Of a stretch of DNA of 64,000 bases, positions 47,655-56,896 are shown piece by piece (the first letter of the stretch is position 1; every line of letters begins with the position of its first letter). The notes under the pieces are model-generated. The model worked only from the letters and a program-made list of their open reading frames with translations. It was not told the origin of the DNA and ran no database searches. Source of the stretch: Bacillota bacterium (lineage in GTDB: Bacteria; Bacillota; Clostridia; Acetivibrionales; DSM-1351); assembly GCA_023400235.1 (NCBI GenBank), contig JAEXFI010000027.1, positions 1 through 64,000 on the forward strand, given 5' to 3'. The position numbers were made by a program, and so were the translations under genes.

Positions 47655-48236
47655 ATGTATAGGGGAATTAATGCAAATACCGAGGACGGCTTTGAGGATT
47701 TGGAATTCGATATTTCAAATTATTGTCAAGATTCAGAAATGAATCATGTAGTGAGAGCTATGGGGAAATATAACAATGATATAGTCGGGTTTGATATTTT
47801 ATTTAGGAAAGATATGAGTCCTGGTATAGTTGAAGGGAAAATTGATAATAAGGCATTCTACGATGCTGGTATAATTATTAAATCAATTGGGAAGGAATCT
47901 GATAAATTCATTGAGGTTCTGTCAAAATTATATAATGTAAAGAAAAGTAATAACAAAATGGCACCTGCAATTGAGGTTACAAGTTATGCATTAGAGGGGA
48001 ATCCTCAAAGCTTTAATACAGATAATTTGAAGTTTAAAGTATTTTTTGATGATTGTAATAAAATTGGATTATATGCTGAATTATACATAAATATATCTAT
48101 GATTAATGGCGTAGTTGAGTTTAGGGAAAAAGATATAGAATACAGACAAAATATTTTGAGGGCGTTAGCTGGTCATAGTCCTAGTTTACCAGAACGTTTG
48201 TATAAGAAGTTGTTTTTCAATAAACATAATACTTAG
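47655..48236 (+). CDS. Hypothetical protein
   Basis: A 193-residue soluble protein of alternating strands and helices (MYRGINANTEDGFEDLEFDI; AFYDAGIIIKSIGKESDKFI; YINISMINGVVEFREKDIEY). I do not recognise a family. I chose ATG 47655 because GGAGGT at 47645-47650 precedes it by four bases; the longer frame starting at 47592 has no ribosome site. It follows the HipA-like gene in the same direction and might be an immunity- or antitoxin-like accessory gene, but nothing in the sequence proves this. Confidence 0.55.
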   Translation: MYRGINANTEDGFEDLEFDISNYCQDSEMNHVVRAMGKYNNDIVGFDILFRKDMSPGIVEGKIDNKAFYDAGIIIKSIGKESDKFIEVLSKLYNVKKSNNKMAPAIEVTSYALEGNPQSFNTDNLKFKVFFDDCNKIGLYAELYINISMINGVVEFREKDIEYRQNILRALAGHSPSLPERLYKKLFFNKHNT

Positions 48237-48237
48237 G

Positions 48238-48486
48238 TTACAGGGATCTCAAAAAAATGCTGAGACCCGAGCCGGGATTGTTCTCAGCCCATATTCTCCC
48301 TTCGTGAGACTCAATAATTTCTTTGCAAATAGATAGACCCAGGCCGGCTACGTTTCTGCTACCATCCGATGTGAAAAAGGGCTCGAAAATATGACTTATG
48401 ATATCTTGGGGAACACCCATCCCGTTATCCGAAATCTGAAAAAGAACTTTTTTATTTGTATCAATTTTACATAAATGGAGGGATTT
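48238..48486 (-). pseudogene. Histidine kinase C-terminal remnant
   Basis: Reading on the minus strand, CKIDTNKKVLFQISDNGMGV, IFEPFFTSDGSRNVAGLGLS and HEGRIWAENNPGSG are the G1, F and G2 boxes of a HATPase domain. The N box, the phospho-His region and any sensor are missing and a stop lies just upstream in frame. It is the tail of a lost sensor kinase. Confidence 0.85.
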
Positions 48487-48649
48487 TTAGTTTCTCCAAA
48501 ATGTTTTATACTGTTGATTTTTTGACTCCGGCGCAGAATTTGATATGATGAAAAAGAAATTTGAATTTTCAACTAGAGTATTAGAGATTACGGTTACATC
48601 TGCCACGCAAATTCTATAAAAACAGGATATAAAAGGGAGATTTCAGAAA

Positions 48650-48976
48650 ATGAGAGATATGAACTTTAGTAAGATAATTGAACGTTCAATTTCCATAAGA
48701 AAAAATTATCATAAACTGGAAATGCAATATCATGAAAGCGAGTGGTCTGTAGAGGAGGATGCCCTCGCTTTTCTGACAGACGCAGGTTTAGTCGGGCGTT
48801 TGACCATGTCACAACAAGAGCGTTGGCCCAAAGGCGGAGATACAGCAGCTGAATTGGAGCATAAGCTCAGCGAGTGTATATGGTGGCTTATGGTACTGGC
48901 AGAGCGTATGGATATAGATATTGAAGAGTCACTAGATACATTTTTGTCTAAGCTTGAGAGGCAGCTACAAAGCTGA
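48650..48976 (+). CDS. MazG-like protein
   Basis: A 108-residue all-alpha protein. DTAAELEHKLSECIWWLMVLAERMDIDIEESLDTFLSKLERQL has the two-helix acidic arrangement of MazG-like nucleotide pyrophosphohydrolases (E..H..E....VLAERMDID). The upstream EExxE helix is less clear, so catalysis is uncertain. It probably acts on nucleoside triphosphates or their damaged forms. AAGGGAGA precedes ATG 48650. It is transcribed in the same direction as the NAD-related genes but is separated from them by a good promoter. Confidence 0.6.
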   Translation: MRDMNFSKIIERSISIRKNYHKLEMQYHESEWSVEEDALAFLTDAGLVGRLTMSQQERWPKGGDTAAELEHKLSECIWWLMVLAERMDIDIEESLDTFLSKLERQLQS

Positions 48977-49079
48977 TATTTTTCAAATCTGCACAAAGGG
49001 ATAGTACCGCTTGGATAATAAAGAATCCGTAATTGACTTTATGATAAATGAAGAAATTTTTATAAACAATAAGAAAGTA

Positions 49080-49133
49080 TTGACAATAAAACATATATGG
49101 TAATATAATGATATTAACACAGTGATAATATCA
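49080..49133 (+). promoter_or_regulatory. Promoter and 25-bp operator of the NrtR-like operon
   Basis: TTGACA (49080-49085), 18-base spacer, TATAAT (49104-49109). Starting at the last base of the -10 is a 25-bp dyad (49109-49133): left arm TGATATTAACAC, centre A, right arm GTGATAATATCA, one arm mismatch. The dyad covers the start site, as expected for repression, and precedes the NrtR-like gene by 29 bases. NrtR proteins are known to bind such AT-rich dyads. Confidence 0.8.
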
Positions 49134-49162
49134 AAAATGAGCGACAAATTAAGGGTGACGTA

Positions 49163-50068
49163 ATGCTGGATAATACAATAAAAAATAAATTTGGGCACAC
49201 AGAAGAGCAGTTTTTGGCAACCTATGACGCAAGCAAATTTGAGAGACCTTCGGTGACGGTAGATATGCTGATTTTTACAGTAACTGATGAAGAAAAGAAA
49301 AATTATAGAAAGCTTCCTGAGAAAGTTTTAAGGCTTTTAATGATAAAAAGAGGCGATCACCCATATATAGGACAATGGGCTCTTCCCGGCGGATTCGTAC
49401 AAATGAATGAAAGCTTGGATGAAGCAGCCTTAAGAGAATTACAAGAGGAGACAAACATTGATAAAATATATATGGAGCAGCTTTATACATGGGGAGATGT
49501 GGGCAGAGATCCGCGTACACGAGTAATAAGTGCCTCCTATATGTCTCTGGTTGACAGTTCGGCACTTGATATCAAGGCCAGTGATGATGCAGATGATGCA
49601 AAATGGTTTACGGTTTCCTGCAGGTTATACCAGGAAGAAAGGACAGTGACTGAAAAAGGGTATATTCTGAAAAGATTGTTCAACTTGACTTTGTCTAACG
49701 ATGAAAATAACCTGTCAGCAATAGTGAAAATAATGAGAACTGTAGACGGTAAAGTGACAAAGGTAGAACGAGAAGTAGTTGAATCAAGTGGAATAGCTTT
49801 TGACCATGCGAAAGTTATCGAATATGCAATTGAAAGATTACGCAGTAAAATTGACTACACGGATATAGCATTTAACCTTATGCCGGAACTATTTACTCTT
49901 ACACAGCTTCAGCAGGTGTACGAAGTCATTCTTGACACGGAGCTGTTAAAAGCAAATTTCAGAAGGAAGACGGCTGATATGGTGATTGAAACGAATGAGT
50001 ATACCAAGGACGCAGGGCATAGGCCTTCTAAGTTGTTCAGGTTTAACCCCAACTGGCTGGAGGTGTGA
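49163..50068 (+). CDS. nrtR: NrtR-like Nudix-domain transcriptional regulator
   Basis: A 301-residue protein with an N-terminal Nudix domain and a C-terminal winged helix, the NrtR architecture. The Nudix box is GGFVQMNESLDEAALRELQE then ETNI; all acidic and Arg positions are kept and only the last Gly is Asn. The C-terminal part (YTDIAFNLMPELFTLTQLQQ, then ANFRRKTADMV) is the NrtR HTH. NrtR proteins sense ADP-ribose and repress NAD synthesis or salvage genes. It heads a group with a nicotinamidase-like and a radical SAM-Nudix gene and has a dyad over its promoter, so it probably controls them. The gene symbol is by family likeness. Confidence 0.85.
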   Translation: MLDNTIKNKFGHTEEQFLATYDASKFERPSVTVDMLIFTVTDEEKKNYRKLPEKVLRLLMIKRGDHPYIGQWALPGGFVQMNESLDEAALRELQEETNIDKIYMEQLYTWGDVGRDPRTRVISASYMSLVDSSALDIKASDDADDAKWFTVSCRLYQEERTVTEKGYILKRLFNLTLSNDENNLSAIVKIMRTVDGKVTKVEREVVESSGIAFDHAKVIEYAIERLRSKIDYTDIAFNLMPELFTLTQLQQVYEVILDTELLKANFRRKTADMVIETNEYTKDAGHRPSKLFRFNPNWLEV

Positions 50069-50080
50069 TAAGCGTCGGAT

Positions 50081-50105
50081 TACTGCGTCAGACTACTGCG
50101 TCAGA
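50081..50105. repeat. Short tandem repeat between the regulator and the hydrolase gene
   Basis: TACTGCGTCAGA occurs twice, separated by one C (50081-50092, 50094-50105), a 13-bp period. Meaning unknown. Confidence 0.7.
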
Positions 50106-50216
50106 TTTGGATTCTGTGGGGCTCATTTATCTTTAATAAACTCCGCTCCTCCAGCGTATCTTCCTTGTACTTCCTGCTTCTGACGCTCCCATCGTAAATT
50201 TGAGAGGAGAATTCAT

Positions 50217-50894
50217 ATGAGAATGATAAATAAAAATGAGTTTATAGAAAGAAGTGTTAATACTCTTGGAGAAATATTTGATATGCTGGCAAAGCTCCCG
50301 GCTATTGAATTGAAAGACTTACAGGGTAAGCAAACAGCACTTGTAATAGTTGATATGGTAAATGGCTTTGCCAGGGAAGGAGCGTTAAAAAGCCCGAGAG
50401 TGGAAGGCTTAATTGCTGAAATAGCAGAATTGTCAAAGATCTGCAATGAATTACACATTGCAAGGCTTGCATTCGCAGACTGCCATACAAAAGCATCACC
50501 GGAATTTGATGCTTATCCGGCTCATTGTATGATTGGTACCAGCGAAGGGGAAATGGTTGACGAGCTTAAGGAACTCGGAGGATATACTCTTATTTCTAAA
50601 AACTCTACAAATGGCTTTCTTGAAGAGGCATTTCAGAAATGGCTTAAAGAAAACGAGCATATAAATACCTTTGTAATTACCGGTGACTGTACTGATATCT
50701 GTGTACAGCAATTTGCAATAACACTAAAGACTTGGTTCAATATGCAGAATAAAAGGGGAAGAGTGATTATTCCTATAAATGCAGTTGAAACTTATGATCT
50801 GAACCTGCATAACGGGGATCTGATGAATGTAACAGCACTATACAATATGATGATTAATGGAATAGAAGTAGTTCAGGGAGTAAACGTAGACTGA
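50217..50894 (+). CDS. Nicotinamidase-like cysteine hydrolase
   Basis: A 225-residue isochorismatase-fold enzyme. The catalytic triad fits nicotinamidase: Asp46 (IVDMVNGF), Lys128 (ISKNSTNGF) and Cys162 (GDCTDICV). The metal-site segment FADCHTKASPEFDAYPAHC has Asp88, His90 and His103 in the PncA order. It is expected to turn nicotinamide into nicotinate and ammonia, the first step of NAD salvage. It lies between the NrtR-like regulator and the radical SAM-Nudix fusion. It is slightly longer at the N-terminus than PncA. GAGAGGAG precedes ATG 50217. Confidence 0.85.
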   Translation: MRMINKNEFIERSVNTLGEIFDMLAKLPAIELKDLQGKQTALVIVDMVNGFAREGALKSPRVEGLIAEIAELSKICNELHIARLAFADCHTKASPEFDAYPAHCMIGTSEGEMVDELKELGGYTLISKNSTNGFLEEAFQKWLKENEHINTFVITGDCTDICVQQFAITLKTWFNMQNKRGRVIIPINAVETYDLNLHNGDLMNVTALYNMMINGIEVVQGVNVD

Positions 50895-50971
50895 ACTATA
50901 TCAAGAAACAGGCGGCAACTTTTAGTGGAAGGCGAGAAAGTCTCTTAAATTAAAGAGGAAGGTGAACGAAT

Positions 50972-52984
50972 ATGAGTGTAAAACAAATATTTGAAGATGG
51001 ATTATTGTATCATCATTATGCAAATACTGCATATCCTTTGACTCCAAAATCATTTATGGAATACCGCATTAATAATCCGTCGCAAATACAAGGTTTTCTG
51101 GCTTCGGAATGGGAAAAGGCAGATGAATTGAGTATATACGTGCATATACCATTTTGCAAAGTAAGATGCAATTTTTGTGAATATACTGTTTTGCAAGATG
51201 TTGACATATGTACTGAGGATCTGTATGTTTCTTTGCTTCTAAAAGAGATTCAGATGTATCAGGCTATATTGAAGGACAAAAAAATTGTAGGATATGACAT
51301 GGGAGGGGGAACTCCAACAAAATTGTCTGTAGGCAATTTGAAGAAAATAACTGAAGCTGTTACCAGCTCATTCAGCATACAAGATAATGTTATTTTCAGT
51401 ATAGAGACAACCCCGGTTATTGCTGCTAAAGAACCTGAAAAAATTGTAGAAGTTTATAAGCTGGGATATAAAAGAATCAGTATGGGTATTCAAACCATAT
51501 CTGAAAAGCTGTTAAACGAGTTGGGAAGAGAAGGAACAACCCATATATATGAACAGGCTGCGCAAAATATCAGAAAAGCCGGATTTAAGCAATTCAATAT
51601 CGATCTTATGTATGGCTTTTTACATCAAAGTAATGAGGAATTTGAAAATACAATTCGTTATGCAATTTCCCTGAACCCTGAATACATAACACTGTACCGC
51701 AATCGTTACAAAGGAACAAAATTGGAAAAGGAAGCAGACGGGGTATCGTTGTATAAGATAATATGCCAGTATCGTTTGGCATATGAGCTATTGCTTGAAA
51801 ATGGATATATGGCAAATGAGGGTAAAAATACATTCAGTAAAGTAAAAGATGACTACGGAACAAGCGATTACCTGACAAAGCGTGTCATTAATGGAATACC
51901 TTATGTGGGAATGGGACTGGGGGCGCAATCGTTTGGAATGGATTACCTGGCATATAATGAAGGTGCTGCAAGTAAACAGTTAGCAAAATATCAAAATAAA
52001 ATTGAGAATAATCAATTTCCGGTACAGGACATTTATAGATTACCGAAGGAAGAAGCTATAGCTAAAATGGTATCAGTTGCTTTCTATTTCGGATTTATAG
52101 ATATGGAGGCGTTTCATAACAGGTTTGGTGTTTCATTTTTAGAATACTTTAAAAATGAAGTTGAGTTTGTTACACAGGAAGGGTTAATGGAAATAAAGGG
52201 AAACAGAATTCTTCTGACAAAACGAGGTGCAGATTATATCAATGGTGTTATTCCTTTGTTTTATTCAGATAGGTCAAAAGTGGAGCTGGCAGAACTTTTT
52301 AAGTCAGGTCAAGGCTCTGACGGTGAGAAGGAGTTTTTAAAAGCATATAAAATTGAAGATTATCAAAGGCCATCTTTGGCTGCTGACATAGTTGTATTTG
52401 CATTAGAGAATGGTCAGTTGAATGAGTGTAATGATTCAGCTGAGAAAAGACTTTCTGTTCTTTTGATAAGACGTGGGGAACACCCGTACATGAATAATTG
52501 GGCTTTGCCGGGTGGTTTTGTAAAACCTGGCGAATCAGCAGAACAAGCAGCATATCGTGAACTACAGGAAGAAGCGGGAATATCTGAAGTTTTCCTGTCA
52601 CAGCTCCAAGTGTTCAGTGAACCGAAACGCGACCCTAGAGGGTGGATTGTCTCCTGTTCCTTTATAGCCCTGACTGAAGGGAAAAATCTTCAAGTGCGAT
52701 TTGGTGAGGATGCAATTGATGCACAGTGGTTTGATATTCAATATAGGAAACTCAATACATCCACACAAGAGATAACAAATGAAAATATAACACAAGAGCA
52801 ATACAGCCTCGTATTAACCAATGAAAATACTGAGCTTACAGCTACGCTTAATATGGCAGCTACTAATTCGTTGTATAACAAAAATGTGAAATGTGATATT
52901 CTGGATACTAAGGGCATTGCCTTTGATCATGCTAAAATACTGGCATTTGCCATAGAACGTATACATGGTGAGGTATTATATTGA
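50972..52984 (+). CDS. HemW-like radical SAM protein fused to a Nudix domain
   Basis: A 670-residue fusion. Residues 1-440 are a coproporphyrinogen-dehydrogenase/HemW-like radical SAM enzyme: VHIPFCKVRCNFCEY with the cluster Cys62, Cys66 and Cys69, then YDMGGGTPTKLS, FSIETTP and KRISMGIQTISEKLLNELGR, and a HemN_C-like end. Residues 470-670 are a Nudix domain with a perfect box (GGFVKPGESAEQAAYRELQE, then EAGI). This part is related to the Nudix half of the NrtR-like protein two genes upstream, including the GIAFDHAK..AFAIER tail, but stops where the winged helix would begin. It probably works in the NAD or ADP-ribose pathway of this operon. The substrate is unknown; a haem role is the alternative. 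SD AGAGGAAGGTG precedes ATG 50972. Confidence 0.88.
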   Translation: MSVKQIFEDGLLYHHYANTAYPLTPKSFMEYRINNPSQIQGFLASEWEKADELSIYVHIPFCKVRCNFCEYTVLQDVDICTEDLYVSLLLKEIQMYQAILKDKKIVGYDMGGGTPTKLSVGNLKKITEAVTSSFSIQDNVIFSIETTPVIAAKEPEKIVEVYKLGYKRISMGIQTISEKLLNELGREGTTHIYEQAAQNIRKAGFKQFNIDLMYGFLHQSNEEFENTIRYAISLNPEYITLYRNRYKGTKLEKEADGVSLYKIICQYRLAYELLLENGYMANEGKNTFSKVKDDYGTSDYLTKRVINGIPYVGMGLGAQSFGMDYLAYNEGAASKQLAKYQNKIENNQFPVQDIYRLPKEEAIAKMVSVAFYFGFIDMEAFHNRFGVSFLEYFKNEVEFVTQEGLMEIKGNRILLTKRGADYINGVIPLFYSDRSKVELAELFKSGQGSDGEKEFLKAYKIEDYQRPSLAADIVVFALENGQLNECNDSAEKRLSVLLIRRGEHPYMNNWALPGGFVKPGESAEQAAYRELQEEAGISEVFLSQLQVFSEPKRDPRGWIVSCSFIALTEGKNLQVRFGEDAIDAQWFDIQYRKLNTSTQEITNENITQEQYSLVLTNENTELTATLNMAATNSLYNKNVKCDILDTKGIAFDHAKILAFAIERIHGEVLY

Positions 52985-53371
52985 AAGCTTTAACTATAGA
53001 AGGAATAAAGAATTACTATTGACAGGTGCTGAAAAGCGAAAAGGGGCTCAAGGATCTGGCACAGACATCAGAGAAAAATATGAGAACAGGTACACGACAG
53101 TGAATGTGTGGATTTAAGGGGAGAGACTTTTATGCGCAGGAATTAATGAGAATTATGCATGAGAGTCTTTTCTTGCGTTTAAAAGTTTAATATTTTGGTG
53201 ATTATATAAATAAGAACTATTTTTAATATTGGAACGTTATTCTTTAAATATAGAGAATAACATGCCAAATGTAAAAAGAGGTGAGTAAGATGGACGTCTA
53301 TAATCGGCTGGCTAAATATCTGACTATTTGTAATTTGCCCCGCCTTTCATTTGATTGCGTAAGAAAGACCA
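52985..53371. other. Intergenic, no intact gene
   Basis: Short frames only. An ATG at 53290 with GAGGTG upstream opens a 35-codon frame (MDVYNRLAKYLTICNLPRL) that does not join the AbiEii frame after it; it may be a relic or the scar of a deletion. Confidence 0.4.
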
Positions 53372-53875
53372 ATAATCACAGAGCATTTTTCAAGTGAATA
53401 CAGGGTAAAAACACTTGCACCTGTTGAAATTTACGCAAGCAAGATTAATGCGCTGCTTAGCAGAGCTGCAGCAAGGGACTTATATGATGCTAGAAACATG
53501 ATTCACTTTGGACTTTTTGATGAGTCACAAGAAAATATGCTTAGAAAGTGTGTAGTCTTCTATGCTGCTATATCAGCTAAGGATATTAACAAAAGATTTG
53601 ATACAAAAGCCATAGATTCTATAACAGAAAGAAAAATAAAAACGGATTTGCTTCCAGTAATAAAAAGACGAGACGGTTTTGAGTTAGAATTTGCCAAGAG
53701 GCTTGTCAAAGAGTACATATCTGATTTAATGGTTCTTACAACTGAAGAAAAGGAATTTCTTAATCGGTTTGAAAATGGAGAGTATATTCCAGAACTGTTA
53801 TTTGAAGAACAAGAAATCCTGGATCGCATTAAAGAGCATCCAATGGCAGTTTGGAAAACTAGAGAAGGGAAATAA
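53372..53875 (+). pseudogene. AbiEii-type nucleotidyltransferase toxin, N-terminus lost
   Basis: The frame reads ITEHFSSEYRVKTLAPVEIY, then ASKINALLSRAAARDLYDARNMIHFGLFDE and the helical C-terminus to 53875. These are the conserved central and C-terminal segments of AbiEii/AbiGii toxins of type IV toxin-antitoxin/abortive-infection systems. The first 90 or so residues, with the nucleotidyltransferase G-S and D-x-D motifs, are missing and no start codon is available upstream. No AbiEi antitoxin gene is nearby. It is a remnant. Confidence 0.85.
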
Positions 53876-53954
53876 TATACTTACTGCGTTGGTTGATAGG
53901 ACTGCGCTTGGGGAACAGGCTCAGGAGTCACGTCAGCTTTTTTATCGCCTCAAG

Positions 53955-54827
53955 TCACTTTGACTCTGTGGTATTATACTGTTTTGCATAACAGGAGGGG
54001 GTGAGCCCCTTAAATCTTTTAAACACCTTAACAAAATAGCTGGTATCACTAAAGCCGCAGTCCAGAGCCACTTCTGTAACAGATTTATTTGTATAGGCCA
54101 GTTGTTCACAGGCACTTTCTATACGGTAATAGTTTAGATATTCTATGGGGGAACGGTGGGTCATCTCTTTGAAAATCTTACAAAAATAATTACTGTTCAT
54201 GCCGGCACATGCTGCCATAGCTTGAAGGCTCAAATCCTCCGTATAATGCTCGGCTATATAAGATAAGACGGATTTAAACTGTGTTATCTTTTTTGTTTTT
54301 GAAACATCTGAAATTGGGCTGTGAGAGTAAAAACCGTTTTGAAAAATAATACCCAGAAGCTGGTAGATTGAACCTACTGCAGTAAACCGGCAGCCCTCAT
54401 ATTCTTCTGAAAGAGCACTGAAGATGTTTTTTACCAGTGAGTGAATTTCGGACAATTGGGCAGGAAAGTATGTCTGGATATGAAGATGATAGGAAGAAAG
54501 ACTGCGATAAATATCTGCCGCCCAGAATTGATTCTGTAGAAATCTTTCCAGGTCAAAAACAACGCAAACATAGTGGCAGCCTGACGGACAGCCTCCGTGG
54601 AGCACACCGCTGCTAATCAGAGCGGAATCTCCTGGCTTCAGAGTATATTCATCATAGTCATTCACATTCAAACGGAATTGACCCTCATATACATAAATCA
54701 GTTCATATTCATTATGCCAGTGCCAGGTCATATTGTATCGGGGATGAGTGGGCATGACATCATAGAATGCAAATGGAAAATCTCTGGTGCCATGCTGCCG
54801 GTTTTCCCTGTATTCTATGTAACGCAT
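53955..54827 (-). CDS. AraC-family regulator of the fucose operon
   Basis: A 290-residue regulator with an N-terminal cupin-type sugar-binding domain (WHWHNEYELIYVYEGQFRLNVND, then LKPGDSALISSGVLHGG) and a C-terminal pair of AraC helix-turn-helices (LQAMAACAGMNSNYFCKIFKEMTHRSP and VTEVALDCGFSDTSYFVKVFKRFKGLTPSCYAKQY). It is divergent from the fucose isomerase gene with a 242-base shared region, so it most likely activates that operon in response to L-fucose or a related sugar. A short AT-rich dyad (54881-54895, ATTATAACTTATAAT) in the gap may be a binding or promoter site. Confidence 0.88.
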   Translation of the reverse strand: MRYIEYRENRQHGTRDFPFAFYDVMPTHPRYNMTWHWHNEYELIYVYEGQFRLNVNDYDEYTLKPGDSALISSGVLHGGCPSGCHYVCVVFDLERFLQNQFWAADIYRSLSSYHLHIQTYFPAQLSEIHSLVKNIFSALSEEYEGCRFTAVGSIYQLLGIIFQNGFYSHSPISDVSKTKKITQFKSVLSYIAEHYTEDLSLQAMAACAGMNSNYFCKIFKEMTHRSPIEYLNYYRIESACEQLAYTNKSVTEVALDCGFSDTSYFVKVFKRFKGLTPSCYAKQYNTTESK

Positions 54828-55069
54828 GACCTGTACCCCTTTCTATAATAAAAAAACACATCAAAACTGAATATATTACTATTATAACTTATAATAACAC
54901 AAGAAATATAAAAATAAAATGAGTAAAATACTAATTATAGGACCATATGCTACAAAGTCAAAAAAGTGGATTTAGAGGTATTAAGTGTGAAGAGATTTTT
55001 ATGTAAATAAAAAATATGGCACCGATTCCATGCAGTGAATTTCATGGAGTTTTGTGCTAGGCGGGGGGC

Positions 55070-56875
55070 ATGGAAATAAGCATGGAAAAAAACAGATTGA
55101 TTGGCGGGCATCCTGTAATAGGCATTCGTCCTACCATTGATGCCAGAAAAGGTGCATTGGACGTTAGGAGTTCTTTGGAAGAACAGACCCTGCAGATGGC
55201 AAAATCAGCTGCAGAACTGTTCCGCAATAATTTGAGGTATTCCGACGGAGAGCCTGTAGAGGTTATTATAGCTGATTCCACAATCGGAAGAGTGGGAGAA
55301 GCGGCTGCATGTGCAGAGGCGTTTAGAAAGGCGGGAGTGGATATTACATTAACCGTGACTCCTTGCTGGTGTTACGGGGCAGAAACCATGGATATGGACT
55401 CCAAAACCATCAAAGCGGTATGGGGGTTTAACGGAACCGAAAGACCAGGTGCGGTATACCTTGCCTCCGTATTGGCTTCCCATGCGCAGAAGGGTTTGCC
55501 GGCTTTCGGCATATATGGGCATGAAGTACAGGAGGCAGATGCCACAGAGATTCCGGAGGATGTGCAGGAAAAGCTGCTGAGGTTTGGGCGTGCGGCTGTT
55601 GCTGCAGCATCCATGAGAGGGAAATCCTATTTGCAGATTGGTTCTATTTGTATGGGTATAGCCGGTTCTATTATTGACCCTGCTTTTATTGAAGAGTATT
55701 TGGGTATGCGGGTGGAATCTGTAGATGAAGTGGAAATTATCCGCCGTATGACAGAAGAGATTTATGATAGGGAAGAGTATGAAAAAGCTTATAAATGGAC
55801 AAAAGAAAATTGCAGGGAAGGTTTTGATAAAAATCCGGAATGGCTTCAGAAAACCAGAGAGCAGAAGGATAAGGACTGGGAATTTGTTGTAAAGATGATG
55901 GTCATCCTCAAAGACCTGATGTGCGGCAACCCCAATCTGCCTGAAAGGTTTTCAGAAGAAGCGATTGGGCATAATGCCATAGCGGCCGGTTTTCAGGGAC
56001 AGAGGCAATGGACGGATTTTTATCCTAACGGTGATTTTTCCGAAGCATTGTTAAACAGCTCCTTTGACTGGAATGGTGCCAGAGAACCTTATATTCTTGC
56101 CACGGAAAATGATACCCTGAACGGTTTGGGCATGCTGTTTATGAAGCTGCTTACAAACCGGGCGCAGATTTTTGCGGATGTACGCACATATTGGAGCAGT
56201 GAGGCTGTTAAGAAAGCAACCGGCTATGAGCTTACCGGGGAAGCTAAAGCAGCCCATGGCTTTATTCACCTGATTAATTCCGGAGCAGCCTGTCTGGATG
56301 CTTGCGGGGAAGCAAAAGATGCAGCCGGCAAGGGCATTATGAAACAATGGTGGGAGGTAACGGAGGAAGACCAGCAGGCGATTCTGAGTGCTGCCACATG
56401 GAATCCTGCCGATAATGGTTATTTCCGTGGAGGCGGCTATTCTTCACGCTTCCTTACCAGAGCAGAGATGCCGGTAACCATGATCCGCCTCAATCTGGTG
56501 AAAGGCCTTGGCCCAATGCTGCAGATAGCAGAGGGCTGGACTGTGCAGCTCCCAGAGGAAGTATCTGATGTGCTGTGGAAACGGACAGATTATACCTGGC
56601 CCTGTACCTGGTTTGCACCCAGATGCACAGGAAAGGGTGCCTTTAAAACTGCCTATGATGTAATGAATAACTGGGGTGCTAATCACGGAGCCATCAGCTA
56701 TGGACATATTGGAGCAGACTTGATTACTATGTGCTCCATTCTGAGGATTCCGGTCTGCATGCACAATGTGGCGGAAGAAAAGATATTCCGTCCGGCTGTG
56801 TGGAATGCCTTCGGGCAGGACAAGGAAGGCCAGGACTATAGAGCTTGCGCGGTTTATGGACCTCTATACAGGTAA
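55070..56875 (+). CDS. fucI: L-fucose isomerase
   Basis: A 601-residue enzyme that converts L-fucose to L-fuculose using Mn2+. It matches FucI along its full length: GIRPTIDARKGALDVRSSLE, TPCWCYGAETMDMD, WGFNGTERPGAVYLA, GFQGQRQWTDFYPNGD, the metal-binding Glu in REPYILATENDTLNG and Asp in FADVRTYWS, and the C-terminal NWGANHGAISYGHIGAD His region. Length is normal (591 in E. coli). The start is ATG 55070 or in-frame ATG 55082; the G-run at 55063-55068 sits too close to the first and far from the second, so either may be used. First gene of the fucose operon. Confidence 0.95.
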   Translation: MEISMEKNRLIGGHPVIGIRPTIDARKGALDVRSSLEEQTLQMAKSAAELFRNNLRYSDGEPVEVIIADSTIGRVGEAAACAEAFRKAGVDITLTVTPCWCYGAETMDMDSKTIKAVWGFNGTERPGAVYLASVLASHAQKGLPAFGIYGHEVQEADATEIPEDVQEKLLRFGRAAVAAASMRGKSYLQIGSICMGIAGSIIDPAFIEEYLGMRVESVDEVEIIRRMTEEIYDREEYEKAYKWTKENCREGFDKNPEWLQKTREQKDKDWEFVVKMMVILKDLMCGNPNLPERFSEEAIGHNAIAAGFQGQRQWTDFYPNGDFSEALLNSSFDWNGAREPYILATENDTLNGLGMLFMKLLTNRAQIFADVRTYWSSEAVKKATGYELTGEAKAAHGFIHLINSGAACLDACGEAKDAAGKGIMKQWWEVTEEDQQAILSAATWNPADNGYFRGGGYSSRFLTRAEMPVTMIRLNLVKGLGPMLQIAEGWTVQLPEEVSDVLWKRTDYTWPCTWFAPRCTGKGAFKTAYDVMNNWGANHGAISYGHIGADLITMCSILRIPVCMHNVAEEKIFRPAVWNAFGQDKEGQDYRACAVYGPLYR

Positions 56876-56896
56876 AAGAAAACGGAGAGTCGGTTT

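Noticed and set aside
54840..55069. Catabolite-repression (cre) site before the fucose operon
   Set aside because: No sequence close enough to the cre consensus was seen in the gap.
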